63,234 nucleotides of DNA from an uncultured Clostridia bacterium (GTDB lineage: Bacteria > Bacillota > Clostridia > Oscillospirales > Acutalibacteraceae), in contig CANRAU010000012.1 in the NCBI GenBank assembly GCA_947628665.1, forward strand, positions 1-63,234, written 5' to 3'. Made by a program: the position numbers and the translations under genes. The notes under the pieces were generated by a model. The model was given only the letters and a program-made list of their open reading frames with translations, did no database searches and was not told where the DNA came from. The first letter of the stretch is position 1. Every line of letters begins with the position of its first letter. Below are positions 18,020-26,977 of the stretch, in pieces.

Positions 18020-18793
18020 ATGACGCAGACTGAGCGAAGGGTCTTTCTGATCCAAGCCCTGCTTGACGAGCAGCCGCAGTATCAAAGCATAACCGTTCCG
18101 AAAACTGCGGAGGAGCAAAAGGTGCTGCTGCGCTCGCTTTTGAATGTTCGCCCGCCGAAACCCATAGGTGATGACTTCCTCGCGGTGCAGGACGCATATC
18201 TGCAAGCGGAGATCGCCGCGAAAGGGATCACCGGTATAGCCGACCTGTCGCCCATCAAGGACGGCTTGTATCTTTGGCAGGGCGATATTACAACGCTTCG
18301 CTGCGGCGCGATCGTCAATGCCGCAAACAGCGGCATGACCGGATGCTATGCCCCTTGTCACGCCTGTATCGACAACTGCATTCACACCTTCTCGGGAATC
18401 CAGCTTCGCCTGGCCTGTGCGGAATTGATTGCCGCACAGGGACACGCCGAGCCGACGGGGCAGGCAAAAATCACATCGGCCTACAATCTCCCCTGCGAAT
18501 ACGTCATCCACACGGTTGGACCGATCGTTTCTACGCGGGTGAGCGAAAGAGACCGTCAACTGCTTGCGTCCTGTTACCGCTCGTCTTTGGAATTGGCGGT
18601 GCAAAATGGTGTACAAAGCCTTGCGTTCTGCTGCATTTCAACCGGGGAATTTCATTTCCCGAACGCCGAAGCGGCGCAAATCGCGGTGGAGACGGTGCGC
18701 ACGTATCGGGAACAGACAAACAGCGACATAGAGGTGATTTTCAATGTGTTCAAGAATATCGACGCCAAAATCTACCGAGAATTGCTCGGATAA
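18020..18793 (+). CDS. Zinc-dependent macrodomain protein-ADP-ribose hydrolase
   Basis: The 257-residue protein has an N-terminal helical extension and a macrodomain (about 80-257) with the ADP-ribose loop GDITTLRCGAIVNAANS. The zinc-binding segment GCYAPCHACIDNCIH is typical of Zn-macrodomains. These enzymes remove ADP-ribose placed on proteins by SirTM sirtuins and are normally encoded beside them, as here. The start lies 1 bp after the upstream stop, and the next gene begins 1 bp after this one. The substrate protein is not identifiable from the locus. Confidence 0.93.
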   Translation: MTQTERRVFLIQALLDEQPQYQSITVPKTAEEQKVLLRSLLNVRPPKPIGDDFLAVQDAYLQAEIAAKGITGIADLSPIKDGLYLWQGDITTLRCGAIVNAANSGMTGCYAPCHACIDNCIHTFSGIQLRLACAELIAAQGHAEPTGQAKITSAYNLPCEYVIHTVGPIVSTRVSERDRQLLASCYRSSLELAVQNGVQSLAFCCISTGEFHFPNAEAAQIAVETVRTYREQTNSDIEVIFNVFKNIDAKIYRELLG

Positions 18794-18794
18794 C

Positions 18795-19613
18795 ATGAAG
18801 CGCCTGCAAGAGGCGCTCGACGCGGCGGACGCCGTGGTGATCGGCGCGGGGGCGGGGCTTTCCACCGCGGCGGGATTTGTCTATACCGGGGATCGATTCC
18901 AACAATTCTTTTCCGATTTTGCCGCCAAATACGGCTTTCGGGATATGTATTCGGGCGGCTTTTATCCCTATGCGTCCCCCGAAGAATACTGGGCGTATTG
19001 GAGTCGGTATATTTTCATCAACCGCTATTTGGACGCCCCAAAGCCCGTTTATGAGAATCTGCTCCAATTGGTACAGGACAAGGATTACTTTGTTATCACC
19101 ACAAATGTCGATCACTGCTTTCAAAAGGCGGGTTTCGATAAAAAACGGCTGTTTTATACGCAGGGCGATTACGGTCTGTTCCAATGCTCCGTACCCTGCT
19201 GTAACGAAACCTTCGACAATGAGGCCGTGATCCGGCGGATGGTGGAGCGGCAAAAGGATATGCGTATTCCGTCGGAGCTTCTGCCCGTTTGCCCGCATTG
19301 CGGCAAGCCCATGGCCATGAATCTGCGCGCCGATGACAAATTTGTCGAGGATGAGGGCTGGCTGGAGGCCGCCGAACGGTATGAAAACTTCCTGCGCACA
19401 AGGCAGGGGCAACGCATCGTGTTTTTAGAATTGGGCGTCGGCTACAACACCCCCGTGATCATAAAATACCCGTTTTGGCGCATGACCGCGCAGAACCCGA
19501 AAGCGACCTATGTTTGCATCAATTTCGGCGAGGCGGATTGCCCGAAGGAAATCGAGAAGCAGTCTATTTGCATAAACGAAGATATTGCGGATGTGCTGCA
19601 AGGCCTGCGGTAA
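18795..19613 (+). CDS. SirTM (class M) sirtuin, predicted protein ADP-ribosyltransferase
   Basis: The ATG at 18795 gives a 272-residue protein with the sirtuin NAD-binding motifs GAGAGLSTAAG and TTNVDH. In place of the catalytic His of deacylating sirtuins it has YTQGDYGLFQCS, the hallmark of SirTM transferases. A structural zinc pair of cysteines is visible in the CSVPCC and CPHCGKP segments. In Staphylococcus and Streptococcus SirTM modifies a lipoylated GcvH-like protein encoded in the same operon. No such gene or lipoate ligase is present here, so the target must differ or lie elsewhere. Confidence 0.93.
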   Translation: MKRLQEALDAADAVVIGAGAGLSTAAGFVYTGDRFQQFFSDFAAKYGFRDMYSGGFYPYASPEEYWAYWSRYIFINRYLDAPKPVYENLLQLVQDKDYFVITTNVDHCFQKAGFDKKRLFYTQGDYGLFQCSVPCCNETFDNEAVIRRMVERQKDMRIPSELLPVCPHCGKPMAMNLRADDKFVEDEGWLEAAERYENFLRTRQGQRIVFLELGVGYNTPVIIKYPFWRMTAQNPKATYVCINFGEADCPKEIEKQSICINEDIADVLQGLR

Positions 19614-19640
19614 AACAGGACGGCAAAGGAAAGCAAAAAA

Positions 19641-19675
19641 TGAGCCGGAACAGGGACAAACCCTGTTCCGACTCA
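19641..19675. terminator. Bidirectional terminator between the SirTM operon and the surface protein gene
   Basis: TGAGCCGGAACAGGG and CCCTGTTCCGACTCA pair with a single mismatch. The plus strand continues TTTATTTTAT and the minus strand continues TTTTTTGC, so both convergent genes can end here. Confidence 0.88.
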
Positions 19676-19698
19676 TTTATTTTATGCTTTTCACGATG

Positions 19699-22600
19699 TT
19701 ACGACTCTGTTTGATCAGAAGCTTTGCCGCGCTTCCGCGCCGCAACGGCGCTGACAAGCCCGGGAACGCTTGCACTGACCAGCGCCAACCACATCACCAA
19801 ACGGCGGCCGTTGCCGGTCGGCGGGATCACAACGGCGTCGTTGACATGATCCTTACCGCCCGTCGTATTCTGACCGTTTGTATTGTCGGTCGACGGTTTC
19901 GTCGTCGGCTCGGTCGACGGTTTCGTCGTCGGTTCGGTCGACGGTTCAGTAGACGGATTGGTCGACGGTTCAGTAGACGGATCGGTCGACGGTTCAGTAG
20001 ACGGATCGGTCGGCGGTTCAGTAGACGGATCGGTCGACGGTTCAGTAGACGGATCGGTCGACGGTTCAATGCCTGTCGCCGCAAGAACGGTTTCCTCTTT
20101 CGTAATGGGCTGCGTTAAGGCTTCATCCTTAAAGCACTGCCCGCAGGTCTCGCAATACCAGTAGGCAATATTACCGTCCTCTGTGGCCGTGGGCTCTTTG
20201 GCCTCGACCTTCGTTACGATATGCCCCAGCGCATCGACTGCAATCGTCTGCGCATCCGTGTATTCCTGCCCTTCAAATACCGCTTTGGCGGTATAATCGG
20301 CAACGCCCTCTTCGGTGCAGGTCGGGTCTTTTGTGATGCCGCCCTCCACCGTGACTTGCGGCGTCTGTGTCGACTTGCAGTTGGAGCAAGTCATCGTAAG
20401 GGTCGCGGTGACTTCGCCCTCGGTGAACCATTGCCAGCCGACAGGCTCTATACTCCAATTGTGACCCACAGCGGAGGTGGTCTCAGAATTCACTTCGCCG
20501 CAGACTCGGCAGATACCGACATTTTCGCCTCCGGTCAAGCAGCCGGCAGGCGTAGACAGCGCGGGATCGGGAACGATCTCATGGGGCAACAGGTCGCCTG
20601 CTTCCACAACGGAATTCTGCAAATTGCAAACTTCGCATTGATAGATCTTTTCCGCGTGATGTACACAGGTGGCCGGCTTCGTCTCAACAGGTTCTGCACC
20701 GAATTTGTGTTCCGTCATAGGTACATCGACTTTAAGCACATTCTGAACGGTTACTTTTCCGGCAGTAACGGTCGCGGTGTACGTGGATTCACCCATCTCG
20801 GTGCAGGTAGGCGCCTTGCTTACGGTCGGAGCGCTGAGCGTGGCGACAAACGCCTCCTGATGGGTAGGATCGTTCTTGCAGGTCAATACGACCGATGCGG
20901 AAATTTCGCCCTCGTTAGACCAATGCCATACTGCGGAATCGGGATCCCAATCGTGTCCCGTTGCGGGAACGACCTGCGGCTGGTCAATAATGTCATGACA
21001 AACGGCGCAGCGTGTACCGCCCTTTCTGCCGTCTGTCGTGCAGGTTGCGGGAATTTCTTCCAGCGGTTCGGGCGTATGCTGATCGCTTTTCAGCTGCTCG
21101 CCGCATACGGTGCAGACAGAACCGGCAACGTGGCCTTCAAATTTGTGTCCTGTTGCAAGGAGGCGTTCTTCCTTGACTTTCCAGTCGCCGCAGACCGTGC
21201 ACTGCTCTCCGGCGGTATGGCCGTCTTGGGTACAGGTGGGATCCTTGGCGGGCGTGATTTCGTACTGGTGGCCTTTTTCACAGGCGAAAGCACCGCACTT
21301 TGTGCAAAGACCGTTCTCGCCGAAATCGTGTCCTGTTTTGGTACCCTCCTTGACCACCAATTCCGTTTCGGTACACCACTTGCATTGATAGACGTCAACT
21401 TCGTCATCCGTGCAGGTAGCGACTTTTGTTTCAATCTTCTGTTCAAACTCATGATCGACACTGCCGGAAGCGACGATCTGCGTCTCTTTCTGCGTTTTGC
21501 AGCGGTCGCACACGGCAACCTTGGCCTGCCCCTGGCAGGTCGGATCGCCTTCGTCGACATAATTCGTAAAGACGTGGCCGAGCGCGGGGATCTCTGTATT
21601 CGTGGAAAGCTCATCGCCGCACGTTGTACACTTTACATAGTCGCGTGTACCGTTCGCCGTGCAGGTGGCGGCTTTGCCCTTGGTATAGAATCCGTCTTTC
21701 GTCTTGTCGATCGTGTGGCCGGTAGCGGGGATCACATGCCCCTCGGTAAGCGTCTGCCCGCAGTCGGCGCACTGTGTGCCAAGTGCATAACCGTCGGTCG
21801 TGCAGGTGGCTTCTTTCGCCTGATGCTCGGGATCCTGCACCTCGACGACTTCGGTGTGCGTACAGACGGCGGGAACAACGGCATTGCCGTACTCTTTTTC
21901 CTCGGTCTCCTTGACCGTCTGTTTAATGAACGTAACATTGAGAACCGCACCGTCCTCGGGATCGGTAACGGTGAATTGATTGTTGTTGACCGAAATCTGC
22001 TCGCCGTCCAGCGATACCGTGTTCACGACATAGCCGGGTTTGGGGTCAACGGTAAAGGTCTTGGAAGCGCCTTGCGTAAATTTCACATTGCCGTCTTCAT
22101 TGACAGCGGTAACTTCCTTAGTGCCGTTGTTGTATTTAACGGTGCCGTTCGAGTCGGAAACGACGATCAGGGTCTTGTCGGTAGAGGCGGTAGCTGCCTT
22201 AGCTGCGCCGTCCTTTTGGACAGCCACGATCTCAAACGGAGAGAACGCGTCGCACATAATGACCATGCCGTAGGGCGTGGGGATAATTTTGATCTCCTCC
22301 ACGGAGATGATGTGCGAACCCCACTTGTGGGTTTGCTGCTCTGCGGGCGATTCCTTTTTATATTCTTCACACAACTCGTTTTGGGCGCAGCGCGTGAAGT
22401 GGTAAGCCTTTAATTCCACATTCCCGCTGCCCAAGCTCTCATAAGTGACCCCGGCAGGATAGCCGACCTGCACGCGCAGGGACTGACCCTGATTGGGTTT
22501 GAGTTTGACCATGGGGCAAATGCGGTTGAAGTTGATCTCAAACACGGAGGAGGCCAGAATATCCCCATCCACTTGGCCGTTTTCTTCCAGGTAACCGTCG

Positions 22601-25011
22601 ATTTTTTCGTATTCTTCACGGTTGCCCGAACCCTTGCTCTTATTCTCGACGACCAGCATCAGACGACCGTTCAGATCGCTGGTGTTCATTTCTCTGTTCA
22701 GAGCTTCAAGGGTGTCTTTATCCGTTCCGCCGGTTTGCGCCATACCGTACAGGTCGAGATTTTCGGGCGCATCCAAAAGCGTAGGCTGTCCCCAAAGGTT
22801 CCAGTCTATCCCCTGGCTTCTGTAGCAGGCGGGGCAAAGGCCGGGAACTACTGCGATCACCGAGAAATTGTTGGCATATTTCAAGGAGCGCGAACCGACG
22901 ACGCCCTCGATGGAGAAGTTGTATTCCGTAACGTCGTCTATCCACTGATCGGAAGCGCGGAAATTAAACTCGACGCCGATGATCGGGCAGCCCTTCTCCA
23001 CGGAGCAGGGCTCATCGCCCTTGACGTGATAGGCCTCGTTCGGGCATTTGACGCCCTGACCGCCTGTTTCGGTCGAATCGGACTTGTAGATCCATCTGAA
23101 GTCGGTATATTCGCTCGTCATATCGACAACGCCGTCACGGTTCGCATCAAAGGGCAGCTCGCCGCAGACCTGCGTTGCCATGATGGCGCCGCTGTGCAGA
23201 TCCTGCTGGTTGGTGCTATAGCGAACCTGAACCGTCTGCTGCTTCGCGTCTTCGTAATTGTTGACAAAGTTGGTGTCTACCGCAGTGGCGGATATGCCGT
23301 TGCGGGCGTCGCTGTCGTTCGGCAGGATATGGTAAAGGTCATCGTCAAAAATAACTTTGAATCTGTAGGTATAGCCCGCGGTGGCGTTGCCGTTGGGAGC
23401 AGGCGTCTGGCTGACGACATAAGGCGGCGCCTCATAGGTCGAGTTGACGTTGTAGAGCATCCCGGAGGTGGCAACGATCTCGCTCTCGTCGCCGTGGAAG
23501 TAACCCGCCTCATAATGCTGAGACAGATAGCTCGTGGCGGGATTATTGCTCCACTGATCGTAATGGTCGGGCTGGCGCGAGGTGACCGCGATTTCGCAGT
23601 ACTCGCAGGTCGCGCTCGAAAAACGCAGGCCGTCGGGCTGATCGCCGAAATAAGGGCTGTCGCCTATAAGGAGCAAGGACGCGTCAACATAGTACCATTC
23701 ATCCATGATGCTGGCCGTCCCGTCGGGATGGTAGTCGTACATCTTGATGATAAAATAGAAGCCTTTTTTGGCAGCTTCCTTGGCGTTCATGCCTTGGAAT
23801 GTGGCGGTATAGACACCTGCGGGCACACCGTCTTCCTGCGAACCGCCCGCAGAGTATTTGACCTTGAGGCCGTTGTCATCTTCAAACACGGTGGAACCCG
23901 AATACGCGTTGACCTCAATGGTCGGATACTGGAATTCAAAGTTGCCCGTCGAAACATAGCCGGAAGGCTGCCAGTATTGGCCGACAAGCGACTGCCCCAC
24001 CAAAAGATAGGTATTGGTCTCTTTTTCGTCAAGGCCGCCCTTGAACGAAAGATCCCGCGTGCCGTCCCAGTTTGCGGTAAGCGGATCGTCCCAAGTAGCG
24101 TCTACCACATACCAGTGTTCCCCGGTCTCATCGGGGATGTTGACGGCATTCCACATATGATCCTCGGGCGTACCCTTGCTTTGGACGCCGTGGATCAGGA
24201 CGCACTCGATGCCCAGCTTCGTAAGGCAGACCTGCAGGGTGCGGGCATATGCCTCACAAACGCCCTCATGCGTCACGATACCGTAAATCGTGCGGATATA
24301 TTTGGCATTGGCGTTCGGAACGTCATCGATCGTTCTGCACTCGGTTTCATAACGGTAATGGATCTGCCGAACGATTTGGTCATGAACCGAAGTAACGAGC
24401 ATGGCCTCTCTGTCTTGCTCGGAGAAAGGCTGACCGGCACGATCCTCGGCGGTTTGCAGACTCTTCAGAGCCTCGTCGGTGATCGCTTGGATCGCCTTGT
24501 CGATCTCTTTGGTCTTGCCTTCCACATCGTCAAGTTCTTTGCCCGCCAGCAGATAGGTGTCGCCTCTGCCGGGGCCAATCAAGACGTGGTAGCCGTCGGA
24601 ATCCTGCGTGACCTGGAAGGACAGATACCCCGAATCCATATACCAAAGCTCGGAATGGTCTAAATCCAGGGCGTCCTTTGCGGCGGCGAAATCGTTAAAG
24701 ATATCTTTGTTGCCTTTTTTCACATAGTCATCGACATCCGTTTTGTCGATGACCGTTTCGCCGTCCCTGGTAAGTCCAAACAGGTCGATAAATTCCGTAC
24801 CTGTATAATACTTATCCGCATGCTTTGTAAATTCGTCTAAGAGCTTATCGTAAATCGCTTTCGCGCGATCATTAAGCTGCTCATAAAAATAGTCAGATTT
24901 GATTTCTTTCACTTGATAGGCGTTGCCGGCCGAAAAAGCTTCTATCGGCAGCAACGGAAGCACTATCGCCAATGAAAGGAAGAGTGAGATGATTCTCCGT
25001 CTCATTTTCAT
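19699..25011 (-). CDS. Giant cell-surface protein with transglutaminase-like domain, Cys-rich repeats and C-terminal sorting signal
   Basis: The protein of about 1770 residues has a signal peptide (MKMRRRIISLFLSLAIVLPL). A transglutaminase-like domain (about 210-340) shows the Cys in HEGVCEAYARTLQ, the His in DHMWNAV and the Asp in YVVDATWDDP. A beta-rich middle follows, with an InlB-like repeat near 950-1030. A long run of CxxC-containing repeats of the CTTDGYALGTQCADCGQ type spans about 1050-1600. A TEPSTDPS linker and a PPTG-type sortase signal with hydrophobic segment and basic tail end it. It is exported and wall-anchored. The catalytic fold could be peptidase-like or crosslinking. A TTG at 25020 is an alternative start. 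Confidence 0.88.
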   Translation of the reverse strand: MKMRRRIISLFLSLAIVLPLLPIEAFSAGNAYQVKEIKSDYFYEQLNDRAKAIYDKLLDEFTKHADKYYTGTEFIDLFGLTRDGETVIDKTDVDDYVKKGNKDIFNDFAAAKDALDLDHSELWYMDSGYLSFQVTQDSDGYHVLIGPGRGDTYLLAGKELDDVEGKTKEIDKAIQAITDEALKSLQTAEDRAGQPFSEQDREAMLVTSVHDQIVRQIHYRYETECRTIDDVPNANAKYIRTIYGIVTHEGVCEAYARTLQVCLTKLGIECVLIHGVQSKGTPEDHMWNAVNIPDETGEHWYVVDATWDDPLTANWDGTRDLSFKGGLDEKETNTYLLVGQSLVGQYWQPSGYVSTGNFEFQYPTIEVNAYSGSTVFEDDNGLKVKYSAGGSQEDGVPAGVYTATFQGMNAKEAAKKGFYFIIKMYDYHPDGTASIMDEWYYVDASLLLIGDSPYFGDQPDGLRFSSATCEYCEIAVTSRQPDHYDQWSNNPATSYLSQHYEAGYFHGDESEIVATSGMLYNVNSTYEAPPYVVSQTPAPNGNATAGYTYRFKVIFDDDLYHILPNDSDARNGISATAVDTNFVNNYEDAKQQTVQVRYSTNQQDLHSGAIMATQVCGELPFDANRDGVVDMTSEYTDFRWIYKSDSTETGGQGVKCPNEAYHVKGDEPCSVEKGCPIIGVEFNFRASDQWIDDVTEYNFSIEGVVGSRSLKYANNFSVIAVVPGLCPACYRSQGIDWNLWGQPTLLDAPENLDLYGMAQTGGTDKDTLEALNREMNTSDLNGRLMLVVENKSKGSGNREEYEKIDGYLEENGQVDGDILASSVFEINFNRICPMVKLKPNQGQSLRVQVGYPAGVTYESLGSGNVELKAYHFTRCAQNELCEEYKKESPAEQQTHKWGSHIISVEEIKIIPTPYGMVIMCDAFSPFEIVAVQKDGAAKAATASTDKTLIVVSDSNGTVKYNNGTKEVTAVNEDGNVKFTQGASKTFTVDPKPGYVVNTVSLDGEQISVNNNQFTVTDPEDGAVLNVTFIKQTVKETEEKEYGNAVVPAVCTHTEVVEVQDPEHQAKEATCTTDGYALGTQCADCGQTLTEGHVIPATGHTIDKTKDGFYTKGKAATCTANGTRDYVKCTTCGDELSTNTEIPALGHVFTNYVDEGDPTCQGQAKVAVCDRCKTQKETQIVASGSVDHEFEQKIETKVATCTDDEVDVYQCKWCTETELVVKEGTKTGHDFGENGLCTKCGAFACEKGHQYEITPAKDPTCTQDGHTAGEQCTVCGDWKVKEERLLATGHKFEGHVAGSVCTVCGEQLKSDQHTPEPLEEIPATCTTDGRKGGTRCAVCHDIIDQPQVVPATGHDWDPDSAVWHWSNEGEISASVVLTCKNDPTHQEAFVATLSAPTVSKAPTCTEMGESTYTATVTAGKVTVQNVLKVDVPMTEHKFGAEPVETKPATCVHHAEKIYQCEVCNLQNSVVEAGDLLPHEIVPDPALSTPAGCLTGGENVGICRVCGEVNSETTSAVGHNWSIEPVGWQWFTEGEVTATLTMTCSNCKSTQTPQVTVEGGITKDPTCTEEGVADYTAKAVFEGQEYTDAQTIAVDALGHIVTKVEAKEPTATEDGNIAYWYCETCGQCFKDEALTQPITKEETVLAATGIEPSTDPSTEPSTDPSTEPPTDPSTEPSTDPSTEPSTNPSTEPSTEPTTKPSTEPTTKPSTDNTNGQNTTGGKDHVNDAVVIPPTGNGRRLVMWLALVSASVPGLVSAVAARKRGKASDQTES
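19886..20068 (-). repeat. Tandem 24-bp repeat encoding the Thr/Glu/Pro/Ser/Asp linker
   Basis: Units of the type ggttcagtagacggatcggt recur about every 24 bp and encode TEPSTDPS on the minus strand. This is a flexible, rigid-rod wall-spanning linker just before the sortase signal. Copy number is probably variable. Confidence 0.9.
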
Positions 25012-25060
25012 AGTTTCCAAAATCCTCCTTACTTTTTCAGATTGTACTTGGAACGCCTGT

Positions 25061-25089
25061 ATTTTAGCATGATTTTCCTATAGAATCAA
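25061..25089 (-). promoter_or_regulatory. Promoter of the giant surface protein
   Basis: On the minus strand TTGATT (25084-25089) and TAAAAT (25061-25066) are 17 bp apart, about 50 nt upstream of the start codon. Confidence 0.6.
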
Positions 25090-25181
25090 GTGTTTTTCCG
25101 AGAATTCTTTGTAAATTCCGGCTCAAAATGCGCCGTGTTTTCAGTGGGCGTTTTCGGCGTCTAAAAATGCAGATTTTTTGC

Positions 25182-25209
25182 TTGACAAATCCAAAAAGGG
25201 CTGTATAAT
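25182..25209 (+). promoter_or_regulatory. Promoter of the trp operon
   Basis: A consensus TTGACA (25182-25187) and a consensus TATAAT (25204-25209) are separated by 16 bp. This is the strongest promoter in the window and precedes the T-box leader. Confidence 0.88.
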
Positions 25210-25215
25210 GTTGTC

Positions 25216-25491
25216 ATAAACCGTTGACGCGGAGATAACGGTGATGATGCTTCTACAGAGAGCCCGCGGCGCTGAGAGTCGGGTGAAAAACAAGTCATCA
25301 AATGGACCGCTGAGGGTGCAGTCAAAGGCTTCGGCCGAGTATTCTGCAACGTGAGGGCATACGTCAGTTGCCGGGGATATGTCGGTATCCCGCTGAGTGC
25401 GCGGCTCTTACAGCCGCGAAGCAAGGTGGCATCGCGGATAAGCATTTATTCGTCCTTGACAGAAACGATCTGTCAAGGGCTTTTTTTATTT
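25216..25491 (+). promoter_or_regulatory. T-box leader (tRNA-Trp sensing) of the trp operon
   Basis: The leader contains the conserved T-box sequence AAGGTGGCATCGCGG (about 25423-25437), whose TGGC bulge would pair with a tRNA acceptor end bearing discriminator G, as in tRNA-Trp. A TGG specifier codon followed by A lies at 25303-25306 in the Stem I arm. The terminator CCTTGACAG/CTGTCAAGG with a U-run (25454-25491) is the regulatory hairpin. Uncharged tRNA-Trp should stabilise the antiterminator and turn on trpEGDCFBA. Confidence 0.9.
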
Positions 25492-25510
25492 CTCCAAAGG
25501 GGTTTTACAA

Positions 25511-26977
25511 ATGCGAATTTTACCCGATTTTCAAGAAGTGCAGGCCATTGCGGCTTCGGGCGAATACAAGGTACTGCCCGTAAGCTGCGAGCTGCTTTCG
25601 GACATTTGCACGCCCATCGAGGCGCTGCGCATTTTAAAAAACGTATCGACCCACTGCTATATGCTCGAATCGGTCAGTGAAAGCGAAAAATGGGGACGCT
25701 ATACCTTCCTCGGCTTCGACCCGAAGTTGGAGATCACCTGTAGGGACGGCGAACTGCGCGTGGGAGAGCTGTGTCTGCACACGGACGACCCCGCGCCGTA
25801 TCTGCGGCAGGTGCTTCGTGCCAACAAAAGCCCGCGTTTTGCTTACCTCCCCTCTTTTACGGGAGGCTTGGTGGGCTATTTCTCCTATGATTATCTCGGC
25901 TACAGCGAGCCCGCCGTGCGTGTGGATGTGCAGGACACCGAAGACTTTCGCGACGTGGATCTCATGCTGTTTGACAAGGTCATTGCATTTGATAACTTCC
26001 GTCAAAAAATCGTGCTGATCGTCAATATGCCGCTGGACGACCCCGAACCCGCCTACAACCGCGCGGTTTTGGAACTTAGGCGGCTTGCTTCGCTCTTGCG
26101 CACGGGCGAAAAGAAAAACGAACCGGGCGGGCATTTGACAGGCGAAGTCACACCCCTGTTTGACCGCGCCGCCTACTGCGCCATGGTCGAAAAGGCAAAG
26201 CGGTATATCCGCGAGGGCGATATTTTTCAAATCGTGCTGTCCAATCGTTTGAGCGCGCCTTTCGAGGGCAGTCTTTTGAATACCTACCGTATCTTGCGCA
26301 CGCTCAACCCTTCGCCGTATATGTTCTATTTCTCAGGTACGGACGTGGAGGTCGCGGGGGCTTCCCCCGAAACGCTCGTCAAGTTAGAGGACGGCGTCCT
26401 GCACACCTTCCCCTTAGCGGGAACGCGGCCGCGCGGCAAAACCGAGGCCGAGGACAAGGCTTTGGAAGCGGAGCTTTTGGCGGACGAAAAGGAACTGGCC
26501 GAACACAATATGCTGGTAGACCTCGGCAGAAACGATCTCGGCAAAATCAGCCGCTTCGGAACGGTGGAGGTGGAAAAGTACCACTGCATTGAACGGTATT
26601 CCCATGTGATGCATATCGGCTCGACCGTGCGCGGAGAGATCCGCGAGCCGTTCGACGCGCTGGACGCCGTGAGCGCGGTACTGCCCGCCGGTACGCTGTC
26701 GGGCGCGCCGAAAATTCGGGCGTGTCAGCTCATCGGGGAACTGGAAAATAACAAGCGCGGCATTTACGGCGGCGCGATCGGGTATATCGATTTCACGGGC
26801 AATATGGATACCTGCATCGCCATCCGCATCGCCTATAAGAAAAACGGAAAGGTATTCGTCCGCAGCGGCGCGGGCATTGTAGCAGATTCTGTCCCCGAAA
26901 AGGAATACGAAGAATGCATCAACAAGGCCGCGGCAGTCATCAACGCTTTACACGAAGCGGAGGAGGCGGAGCTATGA
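25511..26977 (+). CDS. trpE: Anthranilate synthase component I
   Basis: The 488-residue enzyme converts chorismate to anthranilate with ammonia supplied by TrpG. The N-terminal MLESVSESEKWGRYTFLG segment is the LLES-type site for tryptophan feedback inhibition. The catalytic domain has SPETLVKLEDG, LAGTRPRGKT and the LPAGTLSGAPKIRACQLI motif. It is first in the T-box-controlled operon, and its TGA overlaps the ATG of trpG as ATGA, so subunits are made in balance. Confidence 0.97.
   Translation: MRILPDFQEVQAIAASGEYKVLPVSCELLSDICTPIEALRILKNVSTHCYMLESVSESEKWGRYTFLGFDPKLEITCRDGELRVGELCLHTDDPAPYLRQVLRANKSPRFAYLPSFTGGLVGYFSYDYLGYSEPAVRVDVQDTEDFRDVDLMLFDKVIAFDNFRQKIVLIVNMPLDDPEPAYNRAVLELRRLASLLRTGEKKNEPGGHLTGEVTPLFDRAAYCAMVEKAKRYIREGDIFQIVLSNRLSAPFEGSLLNTYRILRTLNPSPYMFYFSGTDVEVAGASPETLVKLEDGVLHTFPLAGTRPRGKTEAEDKALEAELLADEKELAEHNMLVDLGRNDLGKISRFGTVEVEKYHCIERYSHVMHIGSTVRGEIREPFDALDAVSAVLPAGTLSGAPKIRACQLIGELENNKRGIYGGAIGYIDFTGNMDTCIAIRIAYKKNGKVFVRSGAGIVADSVPEKEYEECINKAAAVINALHEAEEAEL

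Noticed and set aside
19886-20068. CRISPR array
   Set aside because: The 24-bp units are contiguous without spacers and encode an in-frame Ser/Thr/Pro linker.
20221-24663. Long plus-strand ORFs of 696 and 730 codons
   Set aside because: They mirror the giant surface protein, whose frame has a signal peptide, a catalytic triad and a sorting signal.
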